Part shown: piece after piece, positions 8,622 through 17,019 of the stretch
Numbering within the stretch: the stretch's first letter is position 1
Layout of the letters: the number at the start of each line of letters is the position of its first letter
Assembly: GCF_900104305.1 (NCBI RefSeq)
Contig: NZ_FNJC01000005.1
Span: forward strand, 1 to 64,000
Length of the DNA: 64,000 nucleotides
Direction: 5' to 3'
Source of the DNA: Filomicrobium insigne
GTDB lineage: Bacteria; Pseudomonadota; Alphaproteobacteria; Rhizobiales; Hyphomicrobiaceae
Translations under genes and position numbers: made by a program
Notes under the pieces: model-generated
Database searches by the model: none
Seen by the model: only the letters and a program-made list of their open reading frames with translations
Told to the model about the DNA's origin: nothing

Positions 8622-9644
8622 ATGAAAGTTTGTATCTACGGAGCGGGTGCCATCGGCGCCCATATCGGCGTTCTTTTGAAACTTGCCGGCGTTGATGTTT
8701 CGTTGATCGCGCGTGGCGCGCACCTGGAAGCGATCCAAAACAATGGCCTCAAGCTACTTATCAACGGCGAGGAAAAGGTCGCCCGTATGCCGGCGAGCAA
8801 GAACCCTGCCGACCTGGGGCCTCAAGACTATGTGATCATCGCGCTCAAGACACACCAAGCGTGGGAAGTCGCCGAACAGATGGCACCTCTCCTAGGACCC
8901 GATACAGCGGTCGTCACCGCACAAAATGGCATCCCTTGGTGGTACTTCTATGGCTTCGAAGGCCAGTACGCGAACCTCCAGCTCGAAAGTGTCGACCCCG
9001 GCGGACGGCAGTGGAACGCGATCGGGCCCCAACGCGCCATCGGGTGCACGGTTTATCCCGCCGCCGAAATCGTAGAGCCGGGCGTCGTCAAGCACACCTA
9101 CGGCGATCGCTATGGCCTGGGCGAACCGACACGCAAAGAAACAGACCGCGTCAAAGCTCTGGCCGGTGCCTTTGAAGCCGCAGGTCTGAAGCCGAAGATC
9201 TATCCCGAAATCCGGAACGATATCTGGCTTAAGTTGTGGGGCAACCTCTGCTTCAACCCAATCTCGGCCCTGACCCACGCCACGCTCGATATCGTAGCCA
9301 CAGATCCCGGCACACGCTCAGTCGCACGCCGGATGATGGAAGAAGCTGAAACCATCGCGCGTAGAATTGGTGCGCATTTCCGCGTCGACATCGAGCGCCG
9401 CATCAACGGAGCAGCGTCGGTTGGTGCACACCGCACGAGCATGCTGCAGGATCTTGAACGCGGCCGGCCAATCGAGCTCGACGCCTTGCTGACGGTGGTC
9501 CAGGAAATGGGTCGCCTGGTCGATGTGAACACACCGACCATCGACACTGTCCTCGCCCTCACGCAACAGATGGGTCGCGTAGCCAACGTCTACCCAGTCT
9601 TCCCAGACGCGGCACCGGAAGAGGCCACCAACTCGGTCGACTGA
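8622..9644 (+). CDS. panE: PanE-family reductase, likely oxalyl-CoA reductase
   Basis: Ketopantoate reductase family, 340 aa. The N-terminal Rossmann motif GAGAIGAHIGVLL binds NADP; the C-terminal helical domain has the conserved Lys/Asn pattern NDIWLKLWGNLCFNPISAL. A strong GGGAGGA site precedes the ATG. Classical PanE makes pantoate, but in Methylobacterium extorquens a paralogue (PanE2) reduces oxalyl-CoA to glyoxylate for oxalate assimilation. This copy sits beside oxc/frc and shares their probable operator, so the PanE2 role is my preferred reading. Sequence alone cannot separate the two substrates. A terminator follows. Confidence 0.85.
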   Translation: MKVCIYGAGAIGAHIGVLLKLAGVDVSLIARGAHLEAIQNNGLKLLINGEEKVARMPASKNPADLGPQDYVIIALKTHQAWEVAEQMAPLLGPDTAVVTAQNGIPWWYFYGFEGQYANLQLESVDPGGRQWNAIGPQRAIGCTVYPAAEIVEPGVVKHTYGDRYGLGEPTRKETDRVKALAGAFEAAGLKPKIYPEIRNDIWLKLWGNLCFNPISALTHATLDIVATDPGTRSVARRMMEEAETIARRIGAHFRVDIERRINGAASVGAHRTSMLQDLERGRPIELDALLTVVQEMGRLVDVNTPTIDTVLALTQQMGRVANVYPVFPDAAPEEATNSVD

Positions 9645-9679
9645 TACGACGCGTTGGTCTGGAAGAATTAAACGCACAA

Positions 9680-9710
9680 TGCGGCCGCGCCCAAAGCGCG
9701 GCCGTTTCCC
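9680..9710 (+). terminator. Terminator after panE-like gene
   Basis: Perfect 9-bp GC stem (CGGCCGCGC at 9682-9690 with its complement at 9696-9704), 5-base loop, then TTTCCCTT. It fits a factor-independent terminator 36 bp after the stop codon. Confidence 0.75.
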
Positions 9711-10691
9711 TTAGAGCCCCGCCGCTGGCCGCGATGACGCCCTGAGTTTCAACTGCGCCTCCCGCCGCGTAACGTAAGCCGAAGCTGCAAAAATGATGAG
9801 CCCGCCCACCCACGTTAAAGCGTCAATCGCCTCTCCGAATGCGAGAAACCCGATCGCGACCGCGAACGGCAAACGTACGAACTTGAACGTCATGACCAAA
9901 GACGCCTCCGCCACAGCGTAGCCTCGTACGAGCGCCATATGCCCAAGCACCGCGCAAAGCCCCATAGCTGCCAGATACGGCCACAGGTCCAGTGATGGCC
10001 ACTGCCAAACAAACAACGCCGGCACGAGTGCCAACGGCGTCATGATCGCATTGGTGATGAAAACCACGCGATCAGCATCGTCCTTTTGAGTCAGCTGTTT
10101 GACGAGAGGTCCGATGCCACCGACCGCGAGAGCGGAGACCAGCGCCGCCCACTGCCCCCAGCCCGGTTCGGAAAGCCCTGGCCGAAGGATAATCATGGCG
10201 CCAAGAAACCCGATCCCCAGAGCCGCCCAGCGGCGGAAATGGACGCGTTCGCCGAGAACCATTATTGCGACGGCCGTGCCGAACAGTGGTGACAGAAATC
10301 CGATTGCCGTCACCTCGCCGATGGGGATCAAAGCCACGGCCTGGAACATGGCCATCATCGAGATGAAACTCAGCACAACACGCGCGCCGTAGAGTTTCGG
10401 TTGCTTGGTCTGGAATAGCGAGGGCCCACGCCAAGCAAGCAGCGGCAGCATCCATACGACACAGAACGCATTGCGAAAAAAAAGAACCTGCAGCGGATCC
10501 ATACCCTGCAATGCTAAGTACCGGCCCAACGAGAGAAGGCCCGCCAACAAAGCCATGGCGATAATAACGAAAATCGCCCCGAGGAGAGGATCGTTGGCAG
10601 CCCCGGGCCGCCCACTTGCCTTGAGACCGGCGCGCCAGCCGCCAGCACCACCGTCGGCCCTGACTTGCTGCCCTTCATTTAAACCGGTCAA
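9711..10691 (-). CDS. EamA/DMT-family transporter
   Basis: Integral membrane protein with about ten hydrophobic segments arranged as two EamA repeats, typical of drug/metabolite exporters (about 300 aa). I chose a TTG start at 10691 because GGGAG lies six bases upstream and it gives 326 aa; the longer frame up to 10841 would add a non-hydrophobic 50-residue leader not typical of the family. The segment GAIFVIIAMALLAGLLSLGR begins the first helix. The substrate is unknown. It lies convergently behind panE-like with only the terminator between them, so it is probably an independent unit. Confidence 0.85.
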   Translation of the reverse strand: MTGLNEGQQVRADGGAGGWRAGLKASGRPGAANDPLLGAIFVIIAMALLAGLLSLGRYLALQGMDPLQVLFFRNAFCVVWMLPLLAWRGPSLFQTKQPKLYGARVVLSFISMMAMFQAVALIPIGEVTAIGFLSPLFGTAVAIMVLGERVHFRRWAALGIGFLGAMIILRPGLSEPGWGQWAALVSALAVGGIGPLVKQLTQKDDADRVVFITNAIMTPLALVPALFVWQWPSLDLWPYLAAMGLCAVLGHMALVRGYAVAEASLVMTFKFVRLPFAVAIGFLAFGEAIDALTWVGGLIIFAASAYVTRREAQLKLRASSRPAAGL

Positions 10692-10853
10692 GTTAGTCTC
10701 CCGATACGCCACACACGCAAGCTCACGAGCATCACCCGAGCCTAGTTTCAAGCTCTGTGAAACGCGAGGAAACAACGCTGTGCCAACGACCGAGTTCACC
10801 GCCCTGCAGGGTGATGGCGCAAACCCATGCAATCTCCGCACGCGCTTACGGCG

Positions 10854-11636
10854 TTAAACGGAGCCGATTTGTTCAGCGGCCACAACACGCACAGCGACGA
10901 CCGTGGCATTGTCTTGATGCGGATCACGGACAGCCTCAACAGCACGGATAAGCGCGCTCGCCACTGCGTCCGGTCCATCCTCCGCGTAGGCCGCGATAAT
11001 GCGTTCGACCTCACTCTCTTCAAGAGTCTGCAAACCGTCACTCGCCAGAATAATGTAATCGCCATCTTCCAGCGTCAAAGGTCGTTGAGATTGGTCGACA
11101 AGATCAAGTTCATCGCCCGTCACCGCCGAACGCAGCATATGCCTACGCGGATCAGAACGCGCCTCTTCGACGGTCATCCGTCCAATCTCAGCCAACCGGT
11201 CCAGCTCCGGGGCTAACGAGTGATCCTCGTTGAGCAGAGCAATTTCGCCCCGGCGGAACAGCCACAAGGGACTGTCTCCGACACTGACCCACTCGACACC
11301 GCCCTCGGAGAAGGCCACGCCGATCAGCGTCGAACCCATCCCTGATAGCACCGGATTTGAGATCACCGTTTGCGCTACCGCGCCATTGGCTGCATCCAAC
11401 GCATCGCGCAACCGGTCCGGCACCGGCCCGTTACGCTTCGTGAAGGCTTCGAGAAATTGCTCGCAGCAAACGCGGCTGGCCAACGCGCCGCCAGTGTGAC
11501 CACCCATTCCATCGGCCAGCACAGCTACGAGAGGCACACCTCCAGCCGGGCTCGATCCGTTTGCGACGGCAGCGCTGTCTTCTTGATACTCCCTGGCCCC
11601 GCGCGTTGTCTGCCAGGCGTGTTCAAAGGCGTTCAT
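10854..11636 (-). CDS. PP2C-family protein phosphatase
   Basis: A 260 aa PPM/PP2C-type Ser/Thr phosphatase without membrane segments. It shows the metal-binding motifs QEDS near the N-terminus, ADGMGGHTGG (about 40-50), SVGDSPLWLFR and a C-terminal DNATVVAVRV. It abuts the upstream FHA gene: the FHA stop codon lies directly next to this ATG. With the FHA proteins and the divergent kinase it forms a phospho-signalling cassette, and it most likely reverses the kinase's phosphorylations. Confidence 0.93.
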   Translation of the reverse strand: MNAFEHAWQTTRGAREYQEDSAAVANGSSPAGGVPLVAVLADGMGGHTGGALASRVCCEQFLEAFTKRNGPVPDRLRDALDAANGAVAQTVISNPVLSGMGSTLIGVAFSEGGVEWVSVGDSPLWLFRRGEIALLNEDHSLAPELDRLAEIGRMTVEEARSDPRRHMLRSAVTGDELDLVDQSQRPLTLEDGDYIILASDGLQTLEESEVERIIAAYAEDGPDAVASALIRAVEAVRDPHQDNATVVAVRVVAAEQIGSV

Positions 11637-12440
11637 TCAATCCTTGTTTTCGGCAAGTTCAGACCAATCGAATTCTGGCCCACAGAAGGGCACGAAGACA
11701 AGCTGCGTGCGACCGACCGTAATGACATCCATTGCGGTGAGTTCAACGGCGCCAGTCGGGCGCTTATCGTTCACCGAAACCACATTTGTCTTAGCAAGAT
11801 TTGGCACGAACAGGAAAGACCGGTCGCTGGAATCGTAGCGAATGTAAGCCTGCTCTTCCGACGAAATCGCATCATCACCGAAGTCGAGCGGAATGCGTTG
11901 GTTGGGCGAGCGTCCCAGCGTATTGTTTCCCTCGAACACCGGCCGGTATGAACCGATCCCAGGGCCGCCTACAACGACTAGCCACCCCACCACCGGATCA
12001 CGCTCAAATTCACCGCGTTTGACCTGCTGGCGACCGCGTACCAGCTGGGTGCGCTCGGAGTTCTCTTCAGCCTTCGGCGCACTCGGCGTCTTCACGACCC
12101 GCGTCGTAGGCGGTGCATCGGCTTCCACATGCGCATCAGGAGGCGTTGCATGCTGCGGGCCACGGGTGCGCGCTTCGCGCGCGGCTTCCGCTGCACTCAA
12201 TCCCGTATTGCCGTCTTTTACACGGGTGGTGACAGGAGGAGGCTCAGCGGCAGGCGCAGGCTCCGAGGGCGCAACAGGCGGTGGCAAAGCTATGGTCGCC
12301 GGACTTGCCTCAGGGGCGGCGCTTTCTGCAGGCTTTTGCGGTTTACCGGTTTCGTCTCGGCTCGCCGCCACCAACGCATCTTTCAATGTTCCCAAAAAAC
12401 CAGATTTCCCACCGGCTACCGGCTTCGATTCGTTGGCCAT
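11637..12440 (-). CDS. FHA-domain protein with proline/alanine-rich linker
   Basis: The 267 aa protein has a low-complexity Ala/Pro/Glu-rich N-terminal half (about 1-120) and a C-terminal FHA domain (about 165-255) with the signature pattern NTLGRSPNQRIPL, then SSEEQAYIRYD and NVVSVNDKRP. FHA domains bind phosphothreonine peptides. No membrane segment is seen. GAGGAG lies nine bases before the ATG. It is translationally coupled to the PP2C gene and 58 bp behind the second FHA gene. Thr residues in the linker (for example TTRVVKTPSAP) are possible kinase targets, which is an inference. Confidence 0.88.
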   Translation of the reverse strand: MANESKPVAGGKSGFLGTLKDALVAASRDETGKPQKPAESAAPEASPATIALPPPVAPSEPAPAAEPPPVTTRVKDGNTGLSAAEAAREARTRGPQHATPPDAHVEADAPPTTRVVKTPSAPKAEENSERTQLVRGRQQVKRGEFERDPVVGWLVVVGGPGIGSYRPVFEGNNTLGRSPNQRIPLDFGDDAISSEEQAYIRYDSSDRSFLFVPNLAKTNVVSVNDKRPTGAVELTAMDVITVGRTQLVFVPFCGPEFDWSELAENKD

Positions 12441-12498
12441 ATCGCGTCGCTCCTCTTCGCCACTTGTCTCCTCCGCGCCAGCATCCGGCGCTGACTAT

Positions 12499-13089
12499 CT
12501 ATTGCAGTCGAAACGTCAATTTCGCCGTCCCCAGGGTGATGACGTCGCCGTCCTTCAAGCGTTGCCGCCGAATCCTCTCTCCGTTGACGATGACGCCATT
12601 ACCATCCGAACTGGATAAATCAGAAACGACATAACCAACATCTGCGGACCGACTTATGACCGCATGGTAACGATGCACGGTAGGATCGGTTAGTCGCACG
12701 TCGTTATCCTCCTCCCGGCCAATCCGAACCATCAGCGCACCGCTGAATCGGAACTCCGAAACCTCCGCGTCAGACGTCTCCTGAATCTGCACAAACGCAT
12801 CTCCTGGGACGATCACCCTGTGTGAATAGGGCGGTGGGTTAGTCGTCGGCAGCTTTTGCGCCGCCGGATATCGCACCGTTCGGTCGGGCTCGATGACACT
12901 CCCGGACCGCCGCAAAATCAAACCCGCAGCAACGAACAGCGGCACAATGACCACAAGGCTCAATCCCAACAGCAACGCTGGAGCCTGTCCATAGCCCTGA
13001 CCAAGAAGATCACCAAAGTCGGAAGTCACGCGCTGCCACCAGCTCAGCAAATCACCCTGCCAATCGGCGGCGATATCCCAGATTGGCAT
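12499..13089 (-). CDS. Membrane-anchored FHA-domain protein
   Basis: The 196 aa form begins at the ATG at 13089, which has GAGG five bases upstream. One membrane helix (about residues 35-60, LLLGLSLVVIVPLFVAAGLI) is followed by a cytosolic C-terminal FHA domain with VRIGREEDNDVRLTD, VHRYHAVIS and SSDGNGVIVNGE, the canonical phosphothreonine-binding layout. The open frame continues upstream to 13290 and encodes a signal-peptide-like stretch ending ADSALANE; a TTG start near 13182 would add a cleavable signal. It probably recruits phosphorylated partners of the neighbouring kinase to the membrane. Confidence 0.85.
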   Translation of the reverse strand: MPIWDIAADWQGDLLSWWQRVTSDFGDLLGQGYGQAPALLLGLSLVVIVPLFVAAGLILRRSGSVIEPDRTVRYPAAQKLPTTNPPPYSHRVIVPGDAFVQIQETSDAEVSEFRFSGALMVRIGREEDNDVRLTDPTVHRYHAVISRSADVGYVVSDLSSSDGNGVIVNGERIRRQRLKDGDVITLGTAKLTFRLQ

Positions 13090-13504
13090 TGAAACCTCGT
13101 TGGCTAGAGCCGAATCAGCCGCCAGCAATCTAGCGCTCAAAGCGATCACTGAGCACTGCCACGCCGTCTTGTTTATCCACAACAACGATCGTCGGAACCT
13201 CAAAAATGTCGGTATAGCCGTCAAACGGCGGCAACGATCCCCTGCCACTGTGGCATTCACTCCGACTTCATACGCAATTCCGCCCCGCACGTCCCCGTCC
13301 CCTCTTGGCCTTTCCGCCCAATCGCGTCAGTGTCAAACTTTATCCGTGCTACATGCATGCGCGCACGCGCGAACGCCACAATCGTGCTGCAAAGATGGCA
13401 TGAGCAAGGTTTTACGCCTCGGAAAACTGGTGAAAGAATCGGCGCGTGTCATGTAAGACGATTATGGCATCGCCAATATCGGTAGACTGGACTTAACGGG
13501 GACG
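13090..13504. other. Divergent region between FHA gene and kinase
   Basis: About 415 bp separates the FHA-PP2C run from the kinase. The part up to 13290 is an in-frame upward extension of the FHA gene that could encode a signal peptide. The rest has no gene; it should hold both promoters. No clear operator palindrome was seen. Confidence 0.5.
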
Positions 13505-15973
13505 ATGACCAACCTGATAGCGCTTCCAGATGGCACTGAGCTTGTCGGTGACTACAGGATAGAACGTGTGCTCGGAGCCGGCGGCTTCGGCATCACCTAT
13601 CTTGCCGACGAGCTTGCGCTTGAGCGTCGCGTAACCATCAAGGAATATTTCCCCTCGGATTTTGCCGCCCGCGCCAATAGCATCAACGCGAGCCCGCGCT
13701 CGCAAGATTGCGATGGCGATTACCGTTGGGGGCTGGACCGCTTCATCGAAGAGGCCCAGACGCTCGCAAAATTCAACCACCCGCACATTGTGCGCGTGTA
13801 CCGTTATTTCCGCGCGAACAACACTGCCTACATGGTTCTCCATTTCGAGGAGGGCCAAAGCCTTAAAAACTGGCTCAAAGGCCTCGGGCGCGCACCTCGC
13901 CAGAAAGAGCTGGATCGCATTCTGGAGCCGTTGCTCCAAGCGCTCGAACTCATTCACAAGGCGGATTTTCTCCATCGCGACATCGCGCCGGACAACATTA
14001 TCATCCGCAAGGATGGCAACCCGGTTCTCATAGACTTTGGCTCAGCGCGCGGCGAAATCGCGAGTCATTCGAAGACGGTCTCCGCTCTCGTAAAGCCGGG
14101 CTACAGTCCCTATGAGCAATATGCTGAGACAAGCAGACAGCAGGGCCCTTGGACGGATATCTACGCCCTCGGCGCCACTCTCTACCATGCCGTTACAGGA
14201 AAGCGGCCTCCGGACGCGCCTTCGCGCATGGTCAACGACGAGTATATTCCTGCACGTCAGGCCGCACTTAGCTCCTATCGCACACGTTTTCTCCGCGCGA
14301 TCGATGCCGCAATGGCCCTCAATATCGATGCTCGGCCACGTTCGATCGCAGCTTGGCGCGGCGAACTTCTCGCGCCCGATACCCCTCCTGCTCAGCGGGG
14401 TAGCTGGCTCTCGCGGGGTCGCGCCGCACAATCGAAAGAGGAAGCAGCCGAACGGGCCTTTGACGTGGTAACACCCGATCCCGGAATGCCTCCACCTCCG
14501 GACGCCCCAGGACCGCATGGTGGTATCCTTGATTTCGTAGACGGCTTGAAGCGCAAGCCGCTAGCTGAGGCGTTGGCGAATGTCGAGGCCGACAACCCTG
14601 CTGCCGATGAAGCCGATGCCGCTCCAGCCGAAATAAATGCAAACGAAGAAGCGGCTCAATCGCCTCTTGCCAAAACAGTAAAGCTGAACACGGCACCGCC
14701 CCCGCTGTTCGCAAAGAAAGCGAAGAAGGCGGCGCCACAAAAAGGCGCAGCAAGCAGTCGGCAGCGCAAGGAGCGCAAAGCCGCCGCACTTCCTGTGCCA
14801 GTGGAAACACGCAAACCCGCGCGTCCCCGCGCCAATCGTGCGGGCCGCTCGGGATGGGTCTCGCTCTTCCTCAAGCTCATTTTGGTTGGCGGGCTCGGAA
14901 CAGGCGTGATTGCGGCACGCGATCAGTTTCCGGAAATCGACGTCGCGGCGTACCTGCCGTCCATGGGCGAACACAGCGCGGCAACAACAAAAAGCAGCAC
15001 TCTCCCAAAGCCGCGACAACGACCTGAGACGACAGCATCCCTTCAACAGCGCCCTGCCGAAGACGATGGCCCGGCGAACCCGTTGCTCCAACAGCTCGTG
15101 GGCCACACCGGCGCTGTCACAGCGTTAGCGTACTCCCCCGGCGGCTACAGCATCGTATCTGCGGGTGCCGACGCGACGGTCCGAATTTGGAATGCCAGCA
15201 ACGGCAGCCTCTCCCGTATCATTCCGATGGACCATGGAGCCGCCACATCAATTGCGTTACAGGGCGAGTACATCGCGACCGGACACGCGGACGGATACGT
15301 TGCGGTCTGGGACAAAACCTCGGGCCACAAGGTTGCTGACTTGCAGCGGAATGAAGCGAGCATTTGGTCGCTCGCGTTTACGAACGTGCCTGGTCGCCTG
15401 CTCGCAGCAGCACACGATTGGAAAGTTGCCCTATGGGATCTGCGCGCTCCAAGTAGTCCCGTCCACATCTTCGAAGGACACGAAAACGCGGTGCAGGCCA
15501 TCGCCTTCGCACCCCAAGGCCCCTTTCTCGCCTCCGGCGGCGCCGACCGAACGGTCAAACTGTGGAACCTCAATACGCTCGATCTCGTACGCACCTACAG
15601 GCGGCACCCTGACTTCGTAACGGCCGTCAAGTTCTCTCCCGACGCATCAAGGGTTGCGTCCGCGACGCTCAACGGAGACATACGCCTCTGGTCGACCTCC
15701 TCCCAGAGGACCTACCGGCGGCTGCGTGGTCACAAAGATAGCGTCACGGCGTTGGCGTTTAGCGGCTCCGGCGGTCTACTAGCCTCCTCCAGCGCAGATG
15801 GAACCGTCCGCCTCTGGGACGTCGAACGCTCAAGAACAGTAAAGACCTTTGCAAGCCACCCCGGCGAAGTGACAGCCGTCGACTTTTCACCCGACGGAAG
15901 CCGCCTGATCAGTGCCGGCGACGATGGCAAAATCCGCGTTTGGATGGTCCCCCGCAGAACAGCGCAACGGTAA
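13505..15973 (+). CDS. Membrane Ser/Thr protein kinase with WD40 propeller
   Basis: Hanks-type kinase of 822 aa. The N-terminal kinase domain (about 15-280) has the glycine loop LGAGGFGITYLADE, the lysine in TIKEYFPSD, catalytic loop HRDIAPDNI, DFGSAR and the KPGYSPYEQY activation-segment end. A disordered Ala/Lys/Pro-rich linker (about 300-445) leads to one membrane helix (about 450-472). The outer part (about 531-820) has seven WD40 repeats, enough to close one propeller, each ending in a VRIW/VRLW-type strand. Topology predicts a cytosolic kinase and periplasmic propeller acting as a sensor. It is divergent from the PP2C/FHA genes and 23 bp ahead of the nuclease-like gene. Confidence 0.95.
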   Translation: MTNLIALPDGTELVGDYRIERVLGAGGFGITYLADELALERRVTIKEYFPSDFAARANSINASPRSQDCDGDYRWGLDRFIEEAQTLAKFNHPHIVRVYRYFRANNTAYMVLHFEEGQSLKNWLKGLGRAPRQKELDRILEPLLQALELIHKADFLHRDIAPDNIIIRKDGNPVLIDFGSARGEIASHSKTVSALVKPGYSPYEQYAETSRQQGPWTDIYALGATLYHAVTGKRPPDAPSRMVNDEYIPARQAALSSYRTRFLRAIDAAMALNIDARPRSIAAWRGELLAPDTPPAQRGSWLSRGRAAQSKEEAAERAFDVVTPDPGMPPPPDAPGPHGGILDFVDGLKRKPLAEALANVEADNPAADEADAAPAEINANEEAAQSPLAKTVKLNTAPPPLFAKKAKKAAPQKGAASSRQRKERKAAALPVPVETRKPARPRANRAGRSGWVSLFLKLILVGGLGTGVIAARDQFPEIDVAAYLPSMGEHSAATTKSSTLPKPRQRPETTASLQQRPAEDDGPANPLLQQLVGHTGAVTALAYSPGGYSIVSAGADATVRIWNASNGSLSRIIPMDHGAATSIALQGEYIATGHADGYVAVWDKTSGHKVADLQRNEASIWSLAFTNVPGRLLAAAHDWKVALWDLRAPSSPVHIFEGHENAVQAIAFAPQGPFLASGGADRTVKLWNLNTLDLVRTYRRHPDFVTAVKFSPDASRVASATLNGDIRLWSTSSQRTYRRLRGHKDSVTALAFSGSGGLLASSSADGTVRLWDVERSRTVKTFASHPGEVTAVDFSPDGSRLISAGDDGKIRVWMVPRRTAQR

Positions 15974-15996
15974 GCCGCTTTTAGGAGGCCGAATGA

Positions 15997-16908
15997 ATGC
16001 AGGCGCCTCGTGTGAATCGGCTTCGAAAACCTGCAGCACAATCGGCAATACGGACCTGCACTTTAGCGGTGCTGGCGTTGTCTTTTCATCTCGCCACCTC
16101 CGCCTCAGGATCAACGGAGAGCAATACCCCAGGCTACGACATTGATCAGACGGGCTTCTCCCCACCCTGTCGTCTTAAACGCGGTGCGCTCCATACCGTT
16201 ACCGATGTCGTTGATGCAGAAACCATCCGCCTCGATGATGGCCGTCTCGTCCGACTGATAGGAGCACGAACACCGGCCCCGTCCAGCACCGCCGCCGGAT
16301 ATCGAGAAACACTCCAAGAGCGTGCCGCAAGAGCTCTCACCGAACTCGTACTCGGTCACAGCGTACGTCTTTATTATCCCGCGATTGATCGCGACCGATA
16401 CGGACGGACCCTGGCCCATGTGGTTCGAGAAGACAGCTCACAGGGACGCACGTGGGTCCAAAGGCATCTCGTCACCAACGGCCACGCGCGCACCTACGTG
16501 ATACCGGGGAATGCCGAATGTGTTGATGCACTCGCTGAGGCCGAGAACCGGGCACGAAACGCCGGGCTTGGACTTTGGTCTCTCGCAGCCTACCGCCCCA
16601 TTGCTTCATCGCGCACTGAGCATCTACGACGGCTCAAGGGAACATTCCAACTCGTTGAGGGACGCATAACAGGCGTAGGAAGCTCTCGCGGCAACGTTTA
16701 TCTCAACTTCGGTCGAAATCGTCGCTTTGCCTTCACGGCATTCATTGCACGCGCATCACTAACCGGCCAACGCGACTGGGCCAAGGACCTCAAAACTCTA
16801 AAGGGTCGCCGCATCCGAGTACGCGGCTGGATCGAGATTCACAACGGCCCGCACATTGAGGTCACGCACCCGAACCAGATCGAACTCCTGAAAAAAGATC
16901 AATCGTGA
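15997..16908 (+). CDS. Secreted staphylococcal-nuclease-fold protein, altered active site
   Basis: The 303 aa protein begins with a basic, hydrophobic signal-like segment (about 15-40, LAVLALSFHLATSASG). A thermonuclease-like (SNase/TNase) domain follows (about 60-200), then about 100 further residues resembling an OB-fold. AGGAGG lies eight bases before the ATG. Compared with staphylococcal nuclease, the Arg of VRLIG and the Arg of YGRTLA are kept, but the LVDTPE motif reads GARTPA, losing the Ca-binding Asp and the general-base Glu, and the DGDT motif reads DAET. It may not cleave nucleic acid. It is probably cotranscribed with the kinase. Confidence 0.85.
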   Translation: MQAPRVNRLRKPAAQSAIRTCTLAVLALSFHLATSASGSTESNTPGYDIDQTGFSPPCRLKRGALHTVTDVVDAETIRLDDGRLVRLIGARTPAPSSTAAGYRETLQERAARALTELVLGHSVRLYYPAIDRDRYGRTLAHVVREDSSQGRTWVQRHLVTNGHARTYVIPGNAECVDALAEAENRARNAGLGLWSLAAYRPIASSRTEHLRRLKGTFQLVEGRITGVGSSRGNVYLNFGRNRRFAFTAFIARASLTGQRDWAKDLKTLKGRRIRVRGWIEIHNGPHIEVTHPNQIELLKKDQS

Positions 16909-16952
16909 CAGATCGGGAGGACAAGGTCTGGCCTCAGCGGTCCCCAAAAAAC

Positions 16953-16990
16953 AAAAGGCGCCGAACGTCTTTCACGTTCGGCGCCTTCTT
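16953..16990. terminator. Bidirectional terminator between nuclease-like gene and carD
   Basis: A 13-bp perfect stem (AAGGCGCCGAACG at 16955-16967, complement at 16975-16987) with a short loop is flanked by A-rich sequence on the left and TTCTT on the right. It can end transcription from both converging genes. Confidence 0.85.
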
Positions 16991-17019
16991 GAATATCAAC
17001 GAAGCGACCGCAACCTAAC

